The position numbers and the translations under genes were made by a program. DNA of 64,000 bases from JANLUX01 sp031366005 (lineage in GTDB: Bacteria; Bacteroidota; Bacteroidia; AKYH767-A; OLB10): positions 34,369 through 98,368 of the forward strand of contig JANLZB010000055.1 in NCBI GenBank assembly GCA_031366005.1, written 5' to 3'. Under the pieces are notes generated by a model that saw nothing but the letters and a program-made list of their open reading frames with translations, was not told the origin of the DNA and searched no databases. This document shows, in pieces, positions 25,320 to 35,700 of the stretch (within the stretch, counting starts at the first letter, position 1; each line of letters opens with the position of its first letter).

Positions 25320-27728
25320 CTGTGACTGTTTTTTTAAACCAATAATTGAAAATCCAACTATCAGAATAACAATTAGTGATGAACCAGCCAACGCAATTTT
25401 TTGTGTTAAATAATAATCCTGTGGTTCAAATTTAAATTTTATTTCATGCGTACCTGCAGGTACACGCAACGCACGCAATACATAATTAACTCTGAAATGA
25501 TCAGCTTTTTTTCCATCTACATAAGCCTGCCATCCGTTAGCATAATATATTTCTGAAAACACAGCAAGCTGTTCACTGTTCGTCTGTGTTTTGTAATCAG
25601 CTTCGTTTGGTTGAAAATGTGTGAGTGTAATGCTTGCATTAGAATCAGGTTGAATCTTAAATCCATTCAATTGATTTTTGAATCTTTCATCAATTATTGC
25701 AACGTTTTTTGGATCGAAATTGCTGAGCGCACTCATTTCACTATCAGCATTGGGAACCCATTTTATATCACTTACAAACCAGGCATGTCCTAATGCACCA
25801 GGGTTCATTTGTGCAACAGGTTGTTGTGCGCCTTGTGGCTGAACAATAAAATATTTTGTATTCAGCATATTCAACACCTGCATATTGTTTTTGCTGATCT
25901 GGTATTCTATCAGTTCCTGGTAGCGTTTCATTTTTGCACCATGATATCCACCGATTGATTTATGAAAATAAGAAGTGCTCGCATCATTGAAAGTACTTAC
26001 AGTAGTATTCATTACTCTGTAATCCGGATCGGGATCTTTTAAAATCTGTTCATCAGCTGCTGAGGCAGTAAACGGAACTTCTACTTTACCTTTTGCAACA
26101 AAATGTGTGTTGTTAAAATAACGCTTGTTCACTGTCCACATATCCAACAGCAATAAGCCTCCAAGTGACAGGTATAAAATCTTTTTTTGAATTTTATTCT
26201 GTATGGTAAAATAAATTAGCAGCGCTGCAGCAACAATAAAAAATAATGAGCGGAATGCGTCAACCCTTAAAGCGTTAGCCCGGTCTTCTTTTATTGCATC
26301 AAGCAACCATGGATATTGTGTAAAGTTTGAATCTACTTTACCACTTAATCCCAGCAAGCCGGGTAATATTAAAAACAAGAGACAAATTCCACCGGTGATA
26401 TAGGTGGAGCGAAGAAGAGCTTGCTTTCCCTGATTTAAGGGAATACTTCCATCCAGTATTTTTTTCAATCCCAATAATCCTAAAAACGGCATTGTGAATT
26501 CAGCGATAATTAATGTCATACTCACAGCACGGAATTTATTGTAACCCGGAAAATAATCGAAGAAGATATCAGTAAACCACTGAAAGTTACGTCCCCATGC
26601 CAGAAGAATTGATAACACAGTTGCTGTTAACAACCACCATTTATCTATTTCTTTAATCAACATTAATCCTAACACAAACAGAAAAAATATAATTGCTCCT
26701 ACATAAGTAGGTCCGTTGGTGATGGGTTGGTCGCCCCAGTATAGCGGAACACTTTTAATAAACTGTTGTGCCTGTCCTTCACCTGCATTTTGCACTAATG
26801 CCTTGTAAGTTGCCGAATTGCGGTCAAGCTGTGTTTGTGAAGCACCACCCATAAAATCAGGAATAAGCAAAGTCATCGTTTCTGCAATTCCATAACTCCA
26901 GTCAGTAGCATAATCTTTATCAAGACCAGTCGAAACTTTTTTCTCTGTCAGTTCAGAAGGACCACGCGTACTGTATTTTCCATAATCGTACACTGAATAA
27001 AGCGAAGTAATATTAGGCAACACAGCAAGGAGTACCGCAGCACTCACCATTCCGGTGCTTTTAAAAAATATAATTATTTGTTTCTTTCTGATTGCATCCA
27101 CCAGGTACATGATAACCATAATGAGCAAAGCCAGTGCTGTGTAATAAGTGATCTGGAGATGATTACTGTAAATCTCAAGGCCCATTCCCATTACCGTTAA
27201 AATAAAACCGGTAACATAATTTTTCTTATATGAAGAAAGTACACCTGCTACCATTACAGGTGCAAATGCAAGTGCCATTGCTTTAGTAACATGACCTGCC
27301 TGTATGATGATGAAAAAGTAGGAGGAGAATGCATAAGCAATAGCTCCCACTATTGCCAGCCGCTGATCAAATTTTAAAACACATAGCAAAATATAAAAGC
27401 CGATCAAATAAAGAAAAATTAATTGAGCAGGATCAGGTAATCCAAGGGTGGAGATTCTAAATATGTATGCAAAAATATTTTCATGAATAACATTGGAGAT
27501 TAAATAAGCAGGCATTCCACTGAACATACTGTTTGACCATAGCGGATCAATTCCGGTTTTTTCACGAAAGTCAACAGTTTCTTTTGAAGATCCCCGCGTA
27601 ACATTCATATCATGCTGATCTACTTTTTTACCACTTAACACAGGAGCACAATAGACTAAAGCAATTAATGCAAACAATGCAATTGCAATCAGATGTGGTA
27701 TTGATTTCTTTAGAAGGGATGAGAACAT
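25272..27728 (-). CDS. YfhO family multi-pass membrane protein
   Basis: The protein has 818 residues, with about a dozen membrane helices and a C-terminal periplasmic domain before a last helix. HDMNVTRGSSKETVDFREKTG, PLWSNSMFSGMPAYLIS and the later FSEIYYANGWQAYVDGKK, VLRALRVPAGTHEIKFKFEP are the YfhO (GT-C like) signatures. Firmicute YfhO decorates teichoic acids; in Bacteroidota a role in glycosylating surface polymers or proteins is inferred. It faces the GT2 gene. Confidence 0.9.
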   Translation of the reverse strand: MFSSLLKKSIPHLIAIALFALIALVYCAPVLSGKKVDQHDMNVTRGSSKETVDFREKTGIDPLWSNSMFSGMPAYLISNVIHENIFAYIFRISTLGLPDPAQLIFLYLIGFYILLCVLKFDQRLAIVGAIAYAFSSYFFIIIQAGHVTKAMALAFAPVMVAGVLSSYKKNYVTGFILTVMGMGLEIYSNHLQITYYTALALLIMVIMYLVDAIRKKQIIIFFKSTGMVSAAVLLAVLPNITSLYSVYDYGKYSTRGPSELTEKKVSTGLDKDYATDWSYGIAETMTLLIPDFMGGASQTQLDRNSATYKALVQNAGEGQAQQFIKSVPLYWGDQPITNGPTYVGAIIFFLFVLGLMLIKEIDKWWLLTATVLSILLAWGRNFQWFTDIFFDYFPGYNKFRAVSMTLIIAEFTMPFLGLLGLKKILDGSIPLNQGKQALLRSTYITGGICLLFLILPGLLGLSGKVDSNFTQYPWLLDAIKEDRANALRVDAFRSLFFIVAAALLIYFTIQNKIQKKILYLSLGGLLLLDMWTVNKRYFNNTHFVAKGKVEVPFTASAADEQILKDPDPDYRVMNTTVSTFNDASTSYFHKSIGGYHGAKMKRYQELIEYQISKNNMQVLNMLNTKYFIVQPQGAQQPVAQMNPGALGHAWFVSDIKWVPNADSEMSALSNFDPKNVAIIDERFKNQLNGFKIQPDSNASITLTHFQPNEADYKTQTNSEQLAVFSEIYYANGWQAYVDGKKADHFRVNYVLRALRVPAGTHEIKFKFEPQDYYLTQKIALAGSSLIVILIVGFSIIGLKKQSQSEPPVSQNVKKKVGS

Positions 27729-27790
27729 GGTTGAACTGTTTATAGTTTGATTGTTGATTGTTGAATTGTATGATTGAATAGGTGAGATGA

Positions 27791-28027
27791 TTATTTTATT
27801 TCTTCGTAATCAATATATTCACCTGTATCATTATTACTACTTGAATTCGGTTTATTATTACTCCAAAAAGTTTTCTGATTATTTGTTTGCCTGGTTGTCT
27901 GTTGATTTGACCTATTGAAATCCTTTACCATTTTTTGAAAATATTTCTGGATGCCATAGAACAAGATTCTCTTTAATAAACCTGAGGCAATTATAAGAAC
28001 AATAATAATTAAAAGGATGTCGCTCAT
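27791..28027 (-). CDS. DUF4834 family small membrane protein
   Basis: The protein has 78 residues: an N-terminal helix (LLIIIVLIIASGLLKRI), a polar Asn/Gln-rich linker and the acidic end GEYIDYEEI. This layout is that of DUF4834, a Bacteroidota family without known function. It is placed between the methyltransferase and YfhO, in the same direction. Confidence 0.75.
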   Translation of the reverse strand: MSDILLIIIVLIIASGLLKRILFYGIQKYFQKMVKDFNRSNQQTTRQTNNQKTFWSNNKPNSSSNNDTGEYIDYEEIK

Positions 28028-28032
28028 TGAAC

Positions 28033-28824
28033 TTAACTTTTAGGAGAAACCAAATAATAACAGGTGGTTACTAAAAAATTTCTGAGATATGGAATAGATG
28101 TTATAACTTTTGATTGTAAACGCGGCTTTAGTTTAAATTTTATTTCATAATTAGGATTGATGAAATAAAATTCCTCGAGATCAATCTGATAATTCAATCG
28201 GTTCATTAAACTTTTAAATTGACCGATCGTAATTCTTGTTGAACGAATGTTGAGTAATTCCTCAATTGAACCTTTTGATTCTCCAAACACTTTTAAAATT
28301 CCGGTATAAACAGATTGTGGTAACAGATGAAAAAATGGAATTTTAGACAGGATTTTACTCTCTGCAATCTGCTGATGTCCGCCAAAAGGATTTTGCCATG
28401 GAGGAAATCCTAGAAATATTTTTCCATCCGGTTTTAAAAACTGTTTTACATCGTTCATAAATTTTTCATGTCCGTGAATATGTTCTAAAGTATCACGAAT
28501 GATTATCAAATCAAACGTACCACCCAACTCACCCACACGGTTAAAAATATCATCAACAATTAATGTCAATTTCTTTCCTTCTTCCCGCTTCGAAAAAATT
28601 TCCTTTGCAATATTTACTTTAAACTCTGACATGTCAATCCCGATACATGTACAACCCATTTGCAGAAACGGAAGAAGATTTCCTGCTTCACCACAACCAA
28701 TTTCCAGAATATGCATACCTGAATGAACAGGTTTTATTTTATTGATAAAAGGAATCACATACTTTTCGGTGGTGTAAGCCTGCTCATCAAAATATTGTAA
28801 ACGGTTTATGTGGCGTTCCTGCAT
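28033..28824 (-). CDS. Class I SAM-dependent methyltransferase
   Basis: The protein has 263 residues. MHILEIGCGEAGNLLPFLQ (motif I near residue 42), IGIDMSEFKVNIAKEIF and IIRDTLEHIHGHEKF with FLKPDGKIFLGFPPW place it in the methyltransferase 11 group. A C-terminal extension (NPFGGHQQIAESKILSKIP, then a basic tail) is typical of glycan-cluster members. It ends five bases before the DUF4834 gene. Confidence 0.88.
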   Translation of the reverse strand: MQERHINRLQYFDEQAYTTEKYVIPFINKIKPVHSGMHILEIGCGEAGNLLPFLQMGCTCIGIDMSEFKVNIAKEIFSKREEGKKLTLIVDDIFNRVGELGGTFDLIIIRDTLEHIHGHEKFMNDVKQFLKPDGKIFLGFPPWQNPFGGHQQIAESKILSKIPFFHLLPQSVYTGILKVFGESKGSIEELLNIRSTRITIGQFKSLMNRLNYQIDLEEFYFINPNYEIKFKLKPRLQSKVITSIPYLRNFLVTTCYYLVSPKS

Positions 28825-28866
28825 AAATTATTTGTTGTTCTGTTTCTTTGCTCCATTAATAGCAAA

Positions 28867-29241
28867 CTAATTAGTTGCTAAGGGTAACTTTCTTATCCTG
28901 ATATTATGTGCTTCAATAACTACCAAAGCCCCCTTATTTAAAGGTTCTTCTATCGTATTCCAGTTTTGTTGAATAAGTGAATAAAACAAAGCGGCATTAA
29001 TATGATGTATTCGGAATAATATCACTGAAGGCTTATTATTATTATCAAATGCAAGCAATTCGCCAAAATCAAGATCGTGGGTAATAATAACTTCACCAGC
29101 TTCTTTCGCAATCAACAGAATAGAACGATCAGTAAGAGTGCCGTTTTCAATTGTTGAAGCAAGCCTGAAAGTGTGTCCATTATTTTTTAATAGAGATCCT
29201 AAAACAGGACTAATATTTACATCTAAAAGAAAGTTCATCAA
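28867..29241 (-). CDS. DUF5615 PIN-like toxin
   Basis: The protein has 124 residues. FLLDVNISPVLGSLLKNNGH, TDRSILLIAKEAGEVIITHDLDFGELLAF and SVILFRIHHI are the hallmarks of DUF5615, a Mut7-C/PIN-like family. It pairs with DUF433 in predicted type II toxin-antitoxin modules. The catalytic Asp residues D8 and D56-D58 are present. It follows the DUF433 gene by six bases. Confidence 0.88.
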   Translation of the reverse strand: MMNFLLDVNISPVLGSLLKNNGHTFRLASTIENGTLTDRSILLIAKEAGEVIITHDLDFGELLAFDNNNKPSVILFRIHHINAALFYSLIQQNWNTIEEPLNKGALVVIEAHNIRIRKLPLATN

Positions 29242-29247
29242 TATAAT

Positions 29248-29493
29248 TCAGGACGCTTTTTTTAATTCAAAAAACTGGTCCTGCATCATTAAAGATGAAA
29301 AAGCAAGCGCTTCATAAATATCATCTTTTTCGAGAAAATTAAATTCTTTTAGCAAATCATCAATACTCATTCCGCTGCTCAGATAATCAAGAATAGTTGC
29401 CACAGGCATGCGCATTCCTCTTATACATGGTTTCCCAAAACACATTTCAGGATCAATAGTTATCCGATTATAAATATGGTGGTGCTGCTGCAT
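29248..29493 (-). CDS. DUF433 antitoxin
   Basis: The protein has 81 residues. RITIDPEMCFGKPCIRGMRM, PVATILDYLSSGMSIDDLL and EKDDIYEALAFSS are the full DUF433 signature, a winged-helix-like antitoxin family. It is the first gene of the pair with DUF5615 and lies at the carB-proximal end of the polysaccharide island. Confidence 0.92.
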   Translation of the reverse strand: MQQHHHIYNRITIDPEMCFGKPCIRGMRMPVATILDYLSSGMSIDDLLKEFNFLEKDDIYEALAFSSLMMQDQFFELKKAS

Positions 29494-29563
29494 GAGATAT
29501 ATTGAATGATATACAAATATAATGTGATTAATTTCCTGTTCAAAATTTAGTTGAATCCAATTG

Positions 29564-32377
29564 TCATCTGCTCAAATACAAATTTCGCTCTCCATAAACC
29601 TGTACAAAGAAATCGTCTTCCAAATCATCAATAAAATAAATGGCTTCGCCTGTTGATTTCATTTCGGGTCCTAATTCTTTGTTTACATCCTGAAATTTAT
29701 CAAATGAGAACACAGGAATTTTTATCGCATAACCTTGTATACGCGGATTGAAATTAAAATCTTTTATTTTCTTTTCTCCTAACATTACTTTGGTCGCGTA
29801 ATTAATGTACGGTTCGTTGTACGCTTTGGCGATGAAGGGAACGGTGCGTGATGCACGTGGATTTGCTTCAATCACATACACCACTTCATCTTTTATCGCA
29901 AATTGAATATTGATTAAACCTTTTACCTGCATAGCGATTGCAATCTTGCGGGTGTGCTCGTCAATTTGTTTTAGCACATCATCACTTAAATCAAACGGAG
30001 GTAAAACCGCATTGCTATCACCACTATGAATTCCTGCGGGTTCGATGTGCTCCATCACACCGATGATATAAACATCTTCTCCGTCACATATTGCATCTGC
30101 TTCCGCTTCAATGGCACGTTCTAAAAAATTATCCAGCAACACTTTGTTGCCCGGAAAATCTTTCATCAAATCTACCACATGCGTTTCTAACTCTTGTTCG
30201 TTGATTACAATTTTCATGCTTTGTCCGCCTAACACATACGAAGGACGAACGAGCAGCGGAAAACCTAATTGTCGTGATAAGCCAACTGCCTGGTCAGCAT
30301 CTTCAATCACACCAAACTTTGGATAAGGAATTTTCAAATCTTTTAGCAGCGTTGAAAAACTTCCGCGATCTTCAGCTAAATCCAATGACTCATAACTGGT
30401 GCCGATAATTTTTATTCCGTACTTGTTTAATTTCTCTGCAAGCTTCAAAGCAGTTTGTCCACCCAACTGAACAATTACACCTTCTGGTTTTTCGTGTTGA
30501 ATGATGTCATAAATATGTTCCCAGAAAACAGGTTCAAAATATAATTTGTCTGCGATATCAAAATCTGTTGACACCGTTTCAGGATTGCAATTGATCATGA
30601 TGGTTTCGTAGCCACATTCTTTTGCAGCCAACACACCGTGAACACAACTGTAGTCAAATTCAATTCCTTGCCCGATGCGATTAGGTCCGCTTCCTAAAAT
30701 AATTACTTTCTTTTTATCACTTGCAACGGATTCATTTTCCATTTCAAAAGTGGAGTAGTAATAAGGAGTTCGCGCTTCAAATTCTGCAGCACAAGTATCC
30801 ACCAATTTATAAACGCGATGAATGTTCATCTCTTTACGTTTATTATAAACCTGACTTTCCAAACAACGAATCAAGTGGGCAACTTGCCGATCAGCATAAC
30901 CTTTTTGTTTTGCTTCAAACAATAAATCTTTTGGTAAAGAATCAAGCGTATGTTTTTGAATTTCTTTTTCTAATTCCACCATCTCTTCAATCTGATGTAA
31001 AAACCATGCATCAATACGTGTTAACTTTTGTATCGTGCTAAACGGAATGCCTAATTTGAATGCATCATACACATGAAACAAACGGTTCCAACTTGGACGT
31101 TTTAAACTTTCTAAAATCTGGTCTTGATTGGTCAGTTCTCTTCCATCAGCGCCAAGCCCGTTACGTTTTATCTCTAAACTCTGACAAGCTTTTTGCAATG
31201 CTTCCTGAAAACTTCTGCCGATTCCCATTGCTTCACCAACCGATTTCATTGATAGACCAAGATGCCTATCAGCACCTTTAAACTTATCAAAATTCCAACG
31301 CGGAACTTTTACAATTACATAATCCAATGTAGGTTCAAAAAATGCAGAGGTACTTCCGGTGATTTGATTTTTTAATTCATCTAAGTTATAACCGATGGCA
31401 AGCTTGGCTGCAATTTTAGCAATGGGATAACCTGTAGCTTTTGAGGCTAAAGCAGATGAACGCGAAACACGTGGATTGATTTCAATAACAATGATTTCAT
31501 TTTCATCCTGTGGATTTACTGCGAACTGAATATTGCAACCACCCGCAAACTGACCAATGCCGTTCATACATTTAATTGCAAGATCACGGAGCTGTTGATA
31601 GCAACGGTCGCTCAATGTCATGGCAGGAGCAACTGTAATACTGTCACCGGTATGAATTCCCATCGGGTCAAAATTTTCGATGGAGCAAATGATGATGACG
31701 TTACCAATACTATCACGCAAAAGTTCCAATTCAAATTCTTTCCAACCCATGATGCTTTGTTCAATCAAAACTTCGTGTGTTGGTGAGGCATGTAAACCAC
31801 GATTCAAAGCAAAATCAAAATCCTGTTGCTCTTCTACAAAACCTCCACCTGTTCCACCAAGCGTAAACGAAGGGCGAATGACCAATGGAAAACCAATCTC
31901 CTGAGCAATTTCTTTTCCTTCCAAAAACGATGTTGCTGTGCGGCCTTTACAAACATTCGCGCCAAGCGACAACATGCGCAAACGAAAACGTTCACGGTCT
32001 TCGGTAGTTTTGATGGCTTCAATATCAACACCAATAATTTTTACATTGTGCTTTGCCCACAAGCCCGCTTTGTCACATTCGATGCAAAGATTCAAAGCAG
32101 TTTGCCCACCCATGGTTGGAAGCACTGCATCAATCTTGTGTTTCTTTAAAATTTCAGCAACGGATTTTTTTGTGAGTGGTAACAAATAAATATTATCAGC
32201 CGTTACTTTATCCGTCATAATGGTTGCCGGATTGCTGTTGATTAATGTTACTTCAATTCCTTCTTCTTTGAGAGAACGTGAAGCTTGTGAACCACTGTAA
32301 TCAAATTCGCAAGCCTGCCCGATGATGATGGGACCGCTGCCGATGATTAATACTGATTTTATGGATTTATCGCGCAC
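29564..32377 (-). CDS. carB: Carbamoyl-phosphate synthase large subunit, short form
   Basis: The protein has 937 residues. Two ATP-grasp synthetase halves are visible: the first from VLIIGSGPIIIGQACEFDYS with GWKEFELELLRD, the second from VIILGSGPNRIGQGIEFDYS with DGEDVYIIGVMEHIE. It ends soon after IQGYAIKIPVFSFDKF and EAIYFIDDLE, so the C-terminal MGS-like allosteric domain of E. coli CarB (about 130 residues) is absent. This shorter form is usual in Bacteroidota. It makes carbamoyl phosphate for pyrimidine and arginine synthesis with CarA, which is not in this window. Confidence 0.96.
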   Translation of the reverse strand: MRDKSIKSVLIIGSGPIIIGQACEFDYSGSQASRSLKEEGIEVTLINSNPATIMTDKVTADNIYLLPLTKKSVAEILKKHKIDAVLPTMGGQTALNLCIECDKAGLWAKHNVKIIGVDIEAIKTTEDRERFRLRMLSLGANVCKGRTATSFLEGKEIAQEIGFPLVIRPSFTLGGTGGGFVEEQQDFDFALNRGLHASPTHEVLIEQSIMGWKEFELELLRDSIGNVIIICSIENFDPMGIHTGDSITVAPAMTLSDRCYQQLRDLAIKCMNGIGQFAGGCNIQFAVNPQDENEIIVIEINPRVSRSSALASKATGYPIAKIAAKLAIGYNLDELKNQITGSTSAFFEPTLDYVIVKVPRWNFDKFKGADRHLGLSMKSVGEAMGIGRSFQEALQKACQSLEIKRNGLGADGRELTNQDQILESLKRPSWNRLFHVYDAFKLGIPFSTIQKLTRIDAWFLHQIEEMVELEKEIQKHTLDSLPKDLLFEAKQKGYADRQVAHLIRCLESQVYNKRKEMNIHRVYKLVDTCAAEFEARTPYYYSTFEMENESVASDKKKVIILGSGPNRIGQGIEFDYSCVHGVLAAKECGYETIMINCNPETVSTDFDIADKLYFEPVFWEHIYDIIQHEKPEGVIVQLGGQTALKLAEKLNKYGIKIIGTSYESLDLAEDRGSFSTLLKDLKIPYPKFGVIEDADQAVGLSRQLGFPLLVRPSYVLGGQSMKIVINEQELETHVVDLMKDFPGNKVLLDNFLERAIEAEADAICDGEDVYIIGVMEHIEPAGIHSGDSNAVLPPFDLSDDVLKQIDEHTRKIAIAMQVKGLINIQFAIKDEVVYVIEANPRASRTVPFIAKAYNEPYINYATKVMLGEKKIKDFNFNPRIQGYAIKIPVFSFDKFQDVNKELGPEMKSTGEAIYFIDDLEDDFFVQVYGERNLYLSR

Positions 32378-32380
32378 TAA

Positions 32381-32460
32381 GGTTTACAGTTTACAGTTTA
32401 CGGTTTACAGTTGGCTGGCACACGACAAAACCGTAAACCGTAAACTGTAAACCATAAACT
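32381..32460. repeat. GTTTACAGTTTACGG inverted repeat upstream of carB
   Basis: The 20-mer at 32389-32408 is exactly the reverse complement of 32433-32452, with extra GTTTACAG units on both sides. The structure starts three bases upstream of the carB ATG. The same 20-mer occurs inside the kelch gene at 2857-2876, and similar pieces at 13743-13769 and 48418-48430. Confidence 0.75.
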
Positions 32461-32540
32461 CTTTTTCCCCCGCGAAAATAGCGATTTCACCTCCTGCATG
32501 GTTGATTGTTAATAATTGCATCTAATTTTTGCTTTTATTA

Positions 32541-32753
32541 GAGCCTGTTTAAATTTTTAAAAAATAGTTTTTTATATATCATCCCCTTCGGATTCTTAAC
32601 TGTTTGCTTGATCTTTTTATAATCATAACACGCTTTCAGCGTAAAAAAATCCCGAAGGGATGGTATTTTTATAGTTAAATGAGTAAAGTTCACAGAGAGA
32701 ATCCCGAAGAGATGATTTATATTCTTTTTGAATTATGAAATTTAAACAGGCTC
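32541..32753. mobile_element. 213-bp MITE-like element, IS5-type ends
   Basis: Perfect 16-bp terminal inverted repeats GAGCCTGTTTAAATTT (32541-32556 and 32738-32753) extend as an imperfect palindrome of about 57 bases per arm (ATCATCCCCTTCGG against ATCATCTCTTCGGG). It is flanked by TTA on both sides (32538-32540 and 32754-32756), a likely 3-bp target duplication. The right TTA is the reverse complement of the uvrA TAA. There is no transposase frame. The GAG ends and TNA duplications fit the IS5 family (IS1031 group), by established family knowledge. Confidence 0.72.
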
Positions 32754-35700
32754 TTAGTTTAAAACCAATTTCTCCTTGAGAAAACTTCCTGTTATTGATG
32801 CTTCACAATTTGCCAAATCTTCAGGAGTTCCTTCAAAAATCAAGTGACCTCCATTTTCTCCTCCATCCGGACCAAGATCAATAACCCAGTCAGCAGATTT
32901 AATTATTTCTAAGTTATGTTCGATCACAATTAAAGTGTTTCCGTTTTTTACCAATGCATTAAATGCATCTAACAGTTTTCTTATATCATGAAAATGCAAA
33001 CCTGTAGTTGGTTCATCAAAAACAAAAAGTGTATTGGATGCATGATTTCCTTTTGTTAAAAATGATGCAAGCTTGATGCGTTGTGCTTCACCACCGCTCA
33101 GTGTGCTGCTGCTTTGTCCTAATCGTATATAACCTAATCCAACATCAGCCAATGTTTGAATCTTTGCACTGATTTTTGTGTGCGTTGAATGATACTTGCC
33201 AGGACCTTCGTTGGCAGCAAAAAATTCCAATGCTTCATCCACTGTCATTTCCAATATATCAAAAATATTTTTACCACGATATTCAATGGATAAAATTTCT
33301 TCTTTGAAACGCTTGCCTTTGCATTGCTCACACTTCAAATGAATGTCAGCCATAAACTGCATCTCAACAGTAATGACACCTTCACCCTGGCACATATCAC
33401 AACGCCCTCCTTCCACATTAAATGAAAAATGAGATGGTTTCATTCCGCGTTGGCGTGAGAAAGGAAGATCAGCATACAATGCACGGATGTCATCATAAGC
33501 TTTTATATATGTGACTGGATTAGAACGCGAAGATTTTCCGATCGGGTTTTGATCTACTAATTCAGTAGAAGTGATGTCAGTATATTGTCCATCGAGCTTA
33601 TCAAAATTTCCTGTCTGTTCTCCATAACCACCTGAGAGTTTCCGCAGTGCAGGATACAAAATCTTTTTTACCAATGAAGTTTTCCCTGAACCACTCACTC
33701 CGGTAACAACCGTCATAATTCCCAATGGAAATTTAACATTGATATTTTTAAGATTGTTTTCGCGTGCACCGTTGATACCAATATGTTTTTTCCATTTTCT
33801 GCGATGCTCAGGCAACGGAATTTGTTCAGTGTGATTTAAATATTGCGCAGTAAGACTTGAACCGCTTAGCGCAAGTTCACGGAAATCTCCCTGGAAAACC
33901 AATTGTCCGCCACCTGTTCCTGCATAAGGACCAATATCAATCAACTGATCAGCAGCACGCATAATTTCTTCGTCATGCTCCACCACAATCACAGTGTTAC
34001 CAATTTTCTGTAATGATTTTAATACTGTAATCAAGCGGCTTGTATCCCGTGGATGTAAACCTATGCTTGGTTCATCTAAAATATACATCGAACCCACCAG
34101 GCTGCTTCCGAGTGATGTTGCAAGATTAATACGTTGTGATTCTCCACCGGATAAGGTATTGCTTAAGCGATTCATGGTGAGGTAACCCAAGCCAACATCA
34201 TCTAAAAATTGCAAGCGATTCACTATTTCAGTTAACAAGCGTTTTGCAACTATAGCATCATGCTCATCAAGGTTGATGTTTTTGAAAAATTGCAAACTGT
34301 CTTTCACAGGCATCAATACCAATTCATTGATGGAGATATTGTCAATCTTAACATACTGAGCATCTTTACGCAAACGTGTCCCTTTACATTCAGGACAAAT
34401 TGTTTTTCCGCGATAACGCGAAAGCATAACACGGTATTGAATCTTGTAAGTCTGTTCTTCCACATGCTTGAAAAACTCATTCAACCCTCTGAAATATTTA
34501 TTGCCTGTCCATAAAAGATCTTTGTGATACTTGCTTAATTCAAAGTATGGTTTGTGAATAGGGAAATCAAATTTATAAGCATTCATCACTAACTTATCAT
34601 TCCACTCTTTCATTTTCTCTCCACGCCAGGCAACGATTGCTCCATCATAAATCGAAACACTTTTATCCGGTATCACAAGCTCTTCATCAATACCAATCAC
34701 CGAACCAAACCCTTCGCAGTTTTTGCAGGCACCATACGGATTATTGAAGCTGAATAGATGAGTAGTGGGTTCTTCAAACAGAATTCCGTCTAATTCAAAT
34801 TTGTTGCTGTATTCATGCACGTCATCGCGAACAGACGCGTCATCGCGATCCCGATTGGATCGGGAGAAGCGATCTGTTTGTTGAGAGGAAGAACCCATTT
34901 CCATAGCTGCAGATTGCTTCTTACTTACTTTCACGTCATCGCGAGGCACGAAGCGATTTGTTTGTTCAGAGGAGGAACCCATTTCCATAGCAGCAGATTG
35001 CTTCGTTCCTCGCAATGACGGTTCAACATGGGCAGATTGCTTCTCCCGATCCAATCGGGATCGCAATGACGGTTTACTTTGCACATTTAAATCCCAAACC
35101 TTACATACACCATGACCTTCATTAAAAGCTGTTTGTACAGAATCAGCAAGCCGTGTTTTTAATTCATCTTCCGAAGTATCGGAATCGCCACTCAATGCAA
35201 TCCGGTCAATTAAAATCTCTACGCCTTGCAATTGCTGGTTGATACTCTGTGGTAAAGCTTCTTCCTTTTTTTTGCGTGGAGTTTTTACAGATTTTAAAAC
35301 TGGTTTTGCTGAGGTAGTTTCTTCAGCATAAGTTTCAATGTCTTTTAATTCTCCATTTACCAAAACACGAGTAAATCCTTTTTGAGTAAGAATGGATAGT
35401 TCTTCGTGCAATGTTTTTCCATCGTGCAACCATAATGGTGCGCTTAAATAAAAACGTCCTTCGCGTTTGGATAAAATTGCATCCACCACATCAGCAACAG
35501 TATCTTTTTTTACAAGATTTCCGCTGATAGGAGAATATGTTTTTCCGATGCGGGCAAATAATAATTTGAGATAATCATAAATCTCCGTGCTCGTGCCAAC
35601 TGTTGAACGCGGATTGCGTGTATTTACTTTTTGCTGAATAGCGATAGCCGGAGCAATGCCTAAAATATAATCCACTTCCGGCTTATCCATCCTGCCGATA

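Noticed and set aside
31826..32149. Several frames of 66-107 codons antisense to carB
   Set aside because: All lie opposite the conserved ATP-grasp domain and look like base-composition shadows.
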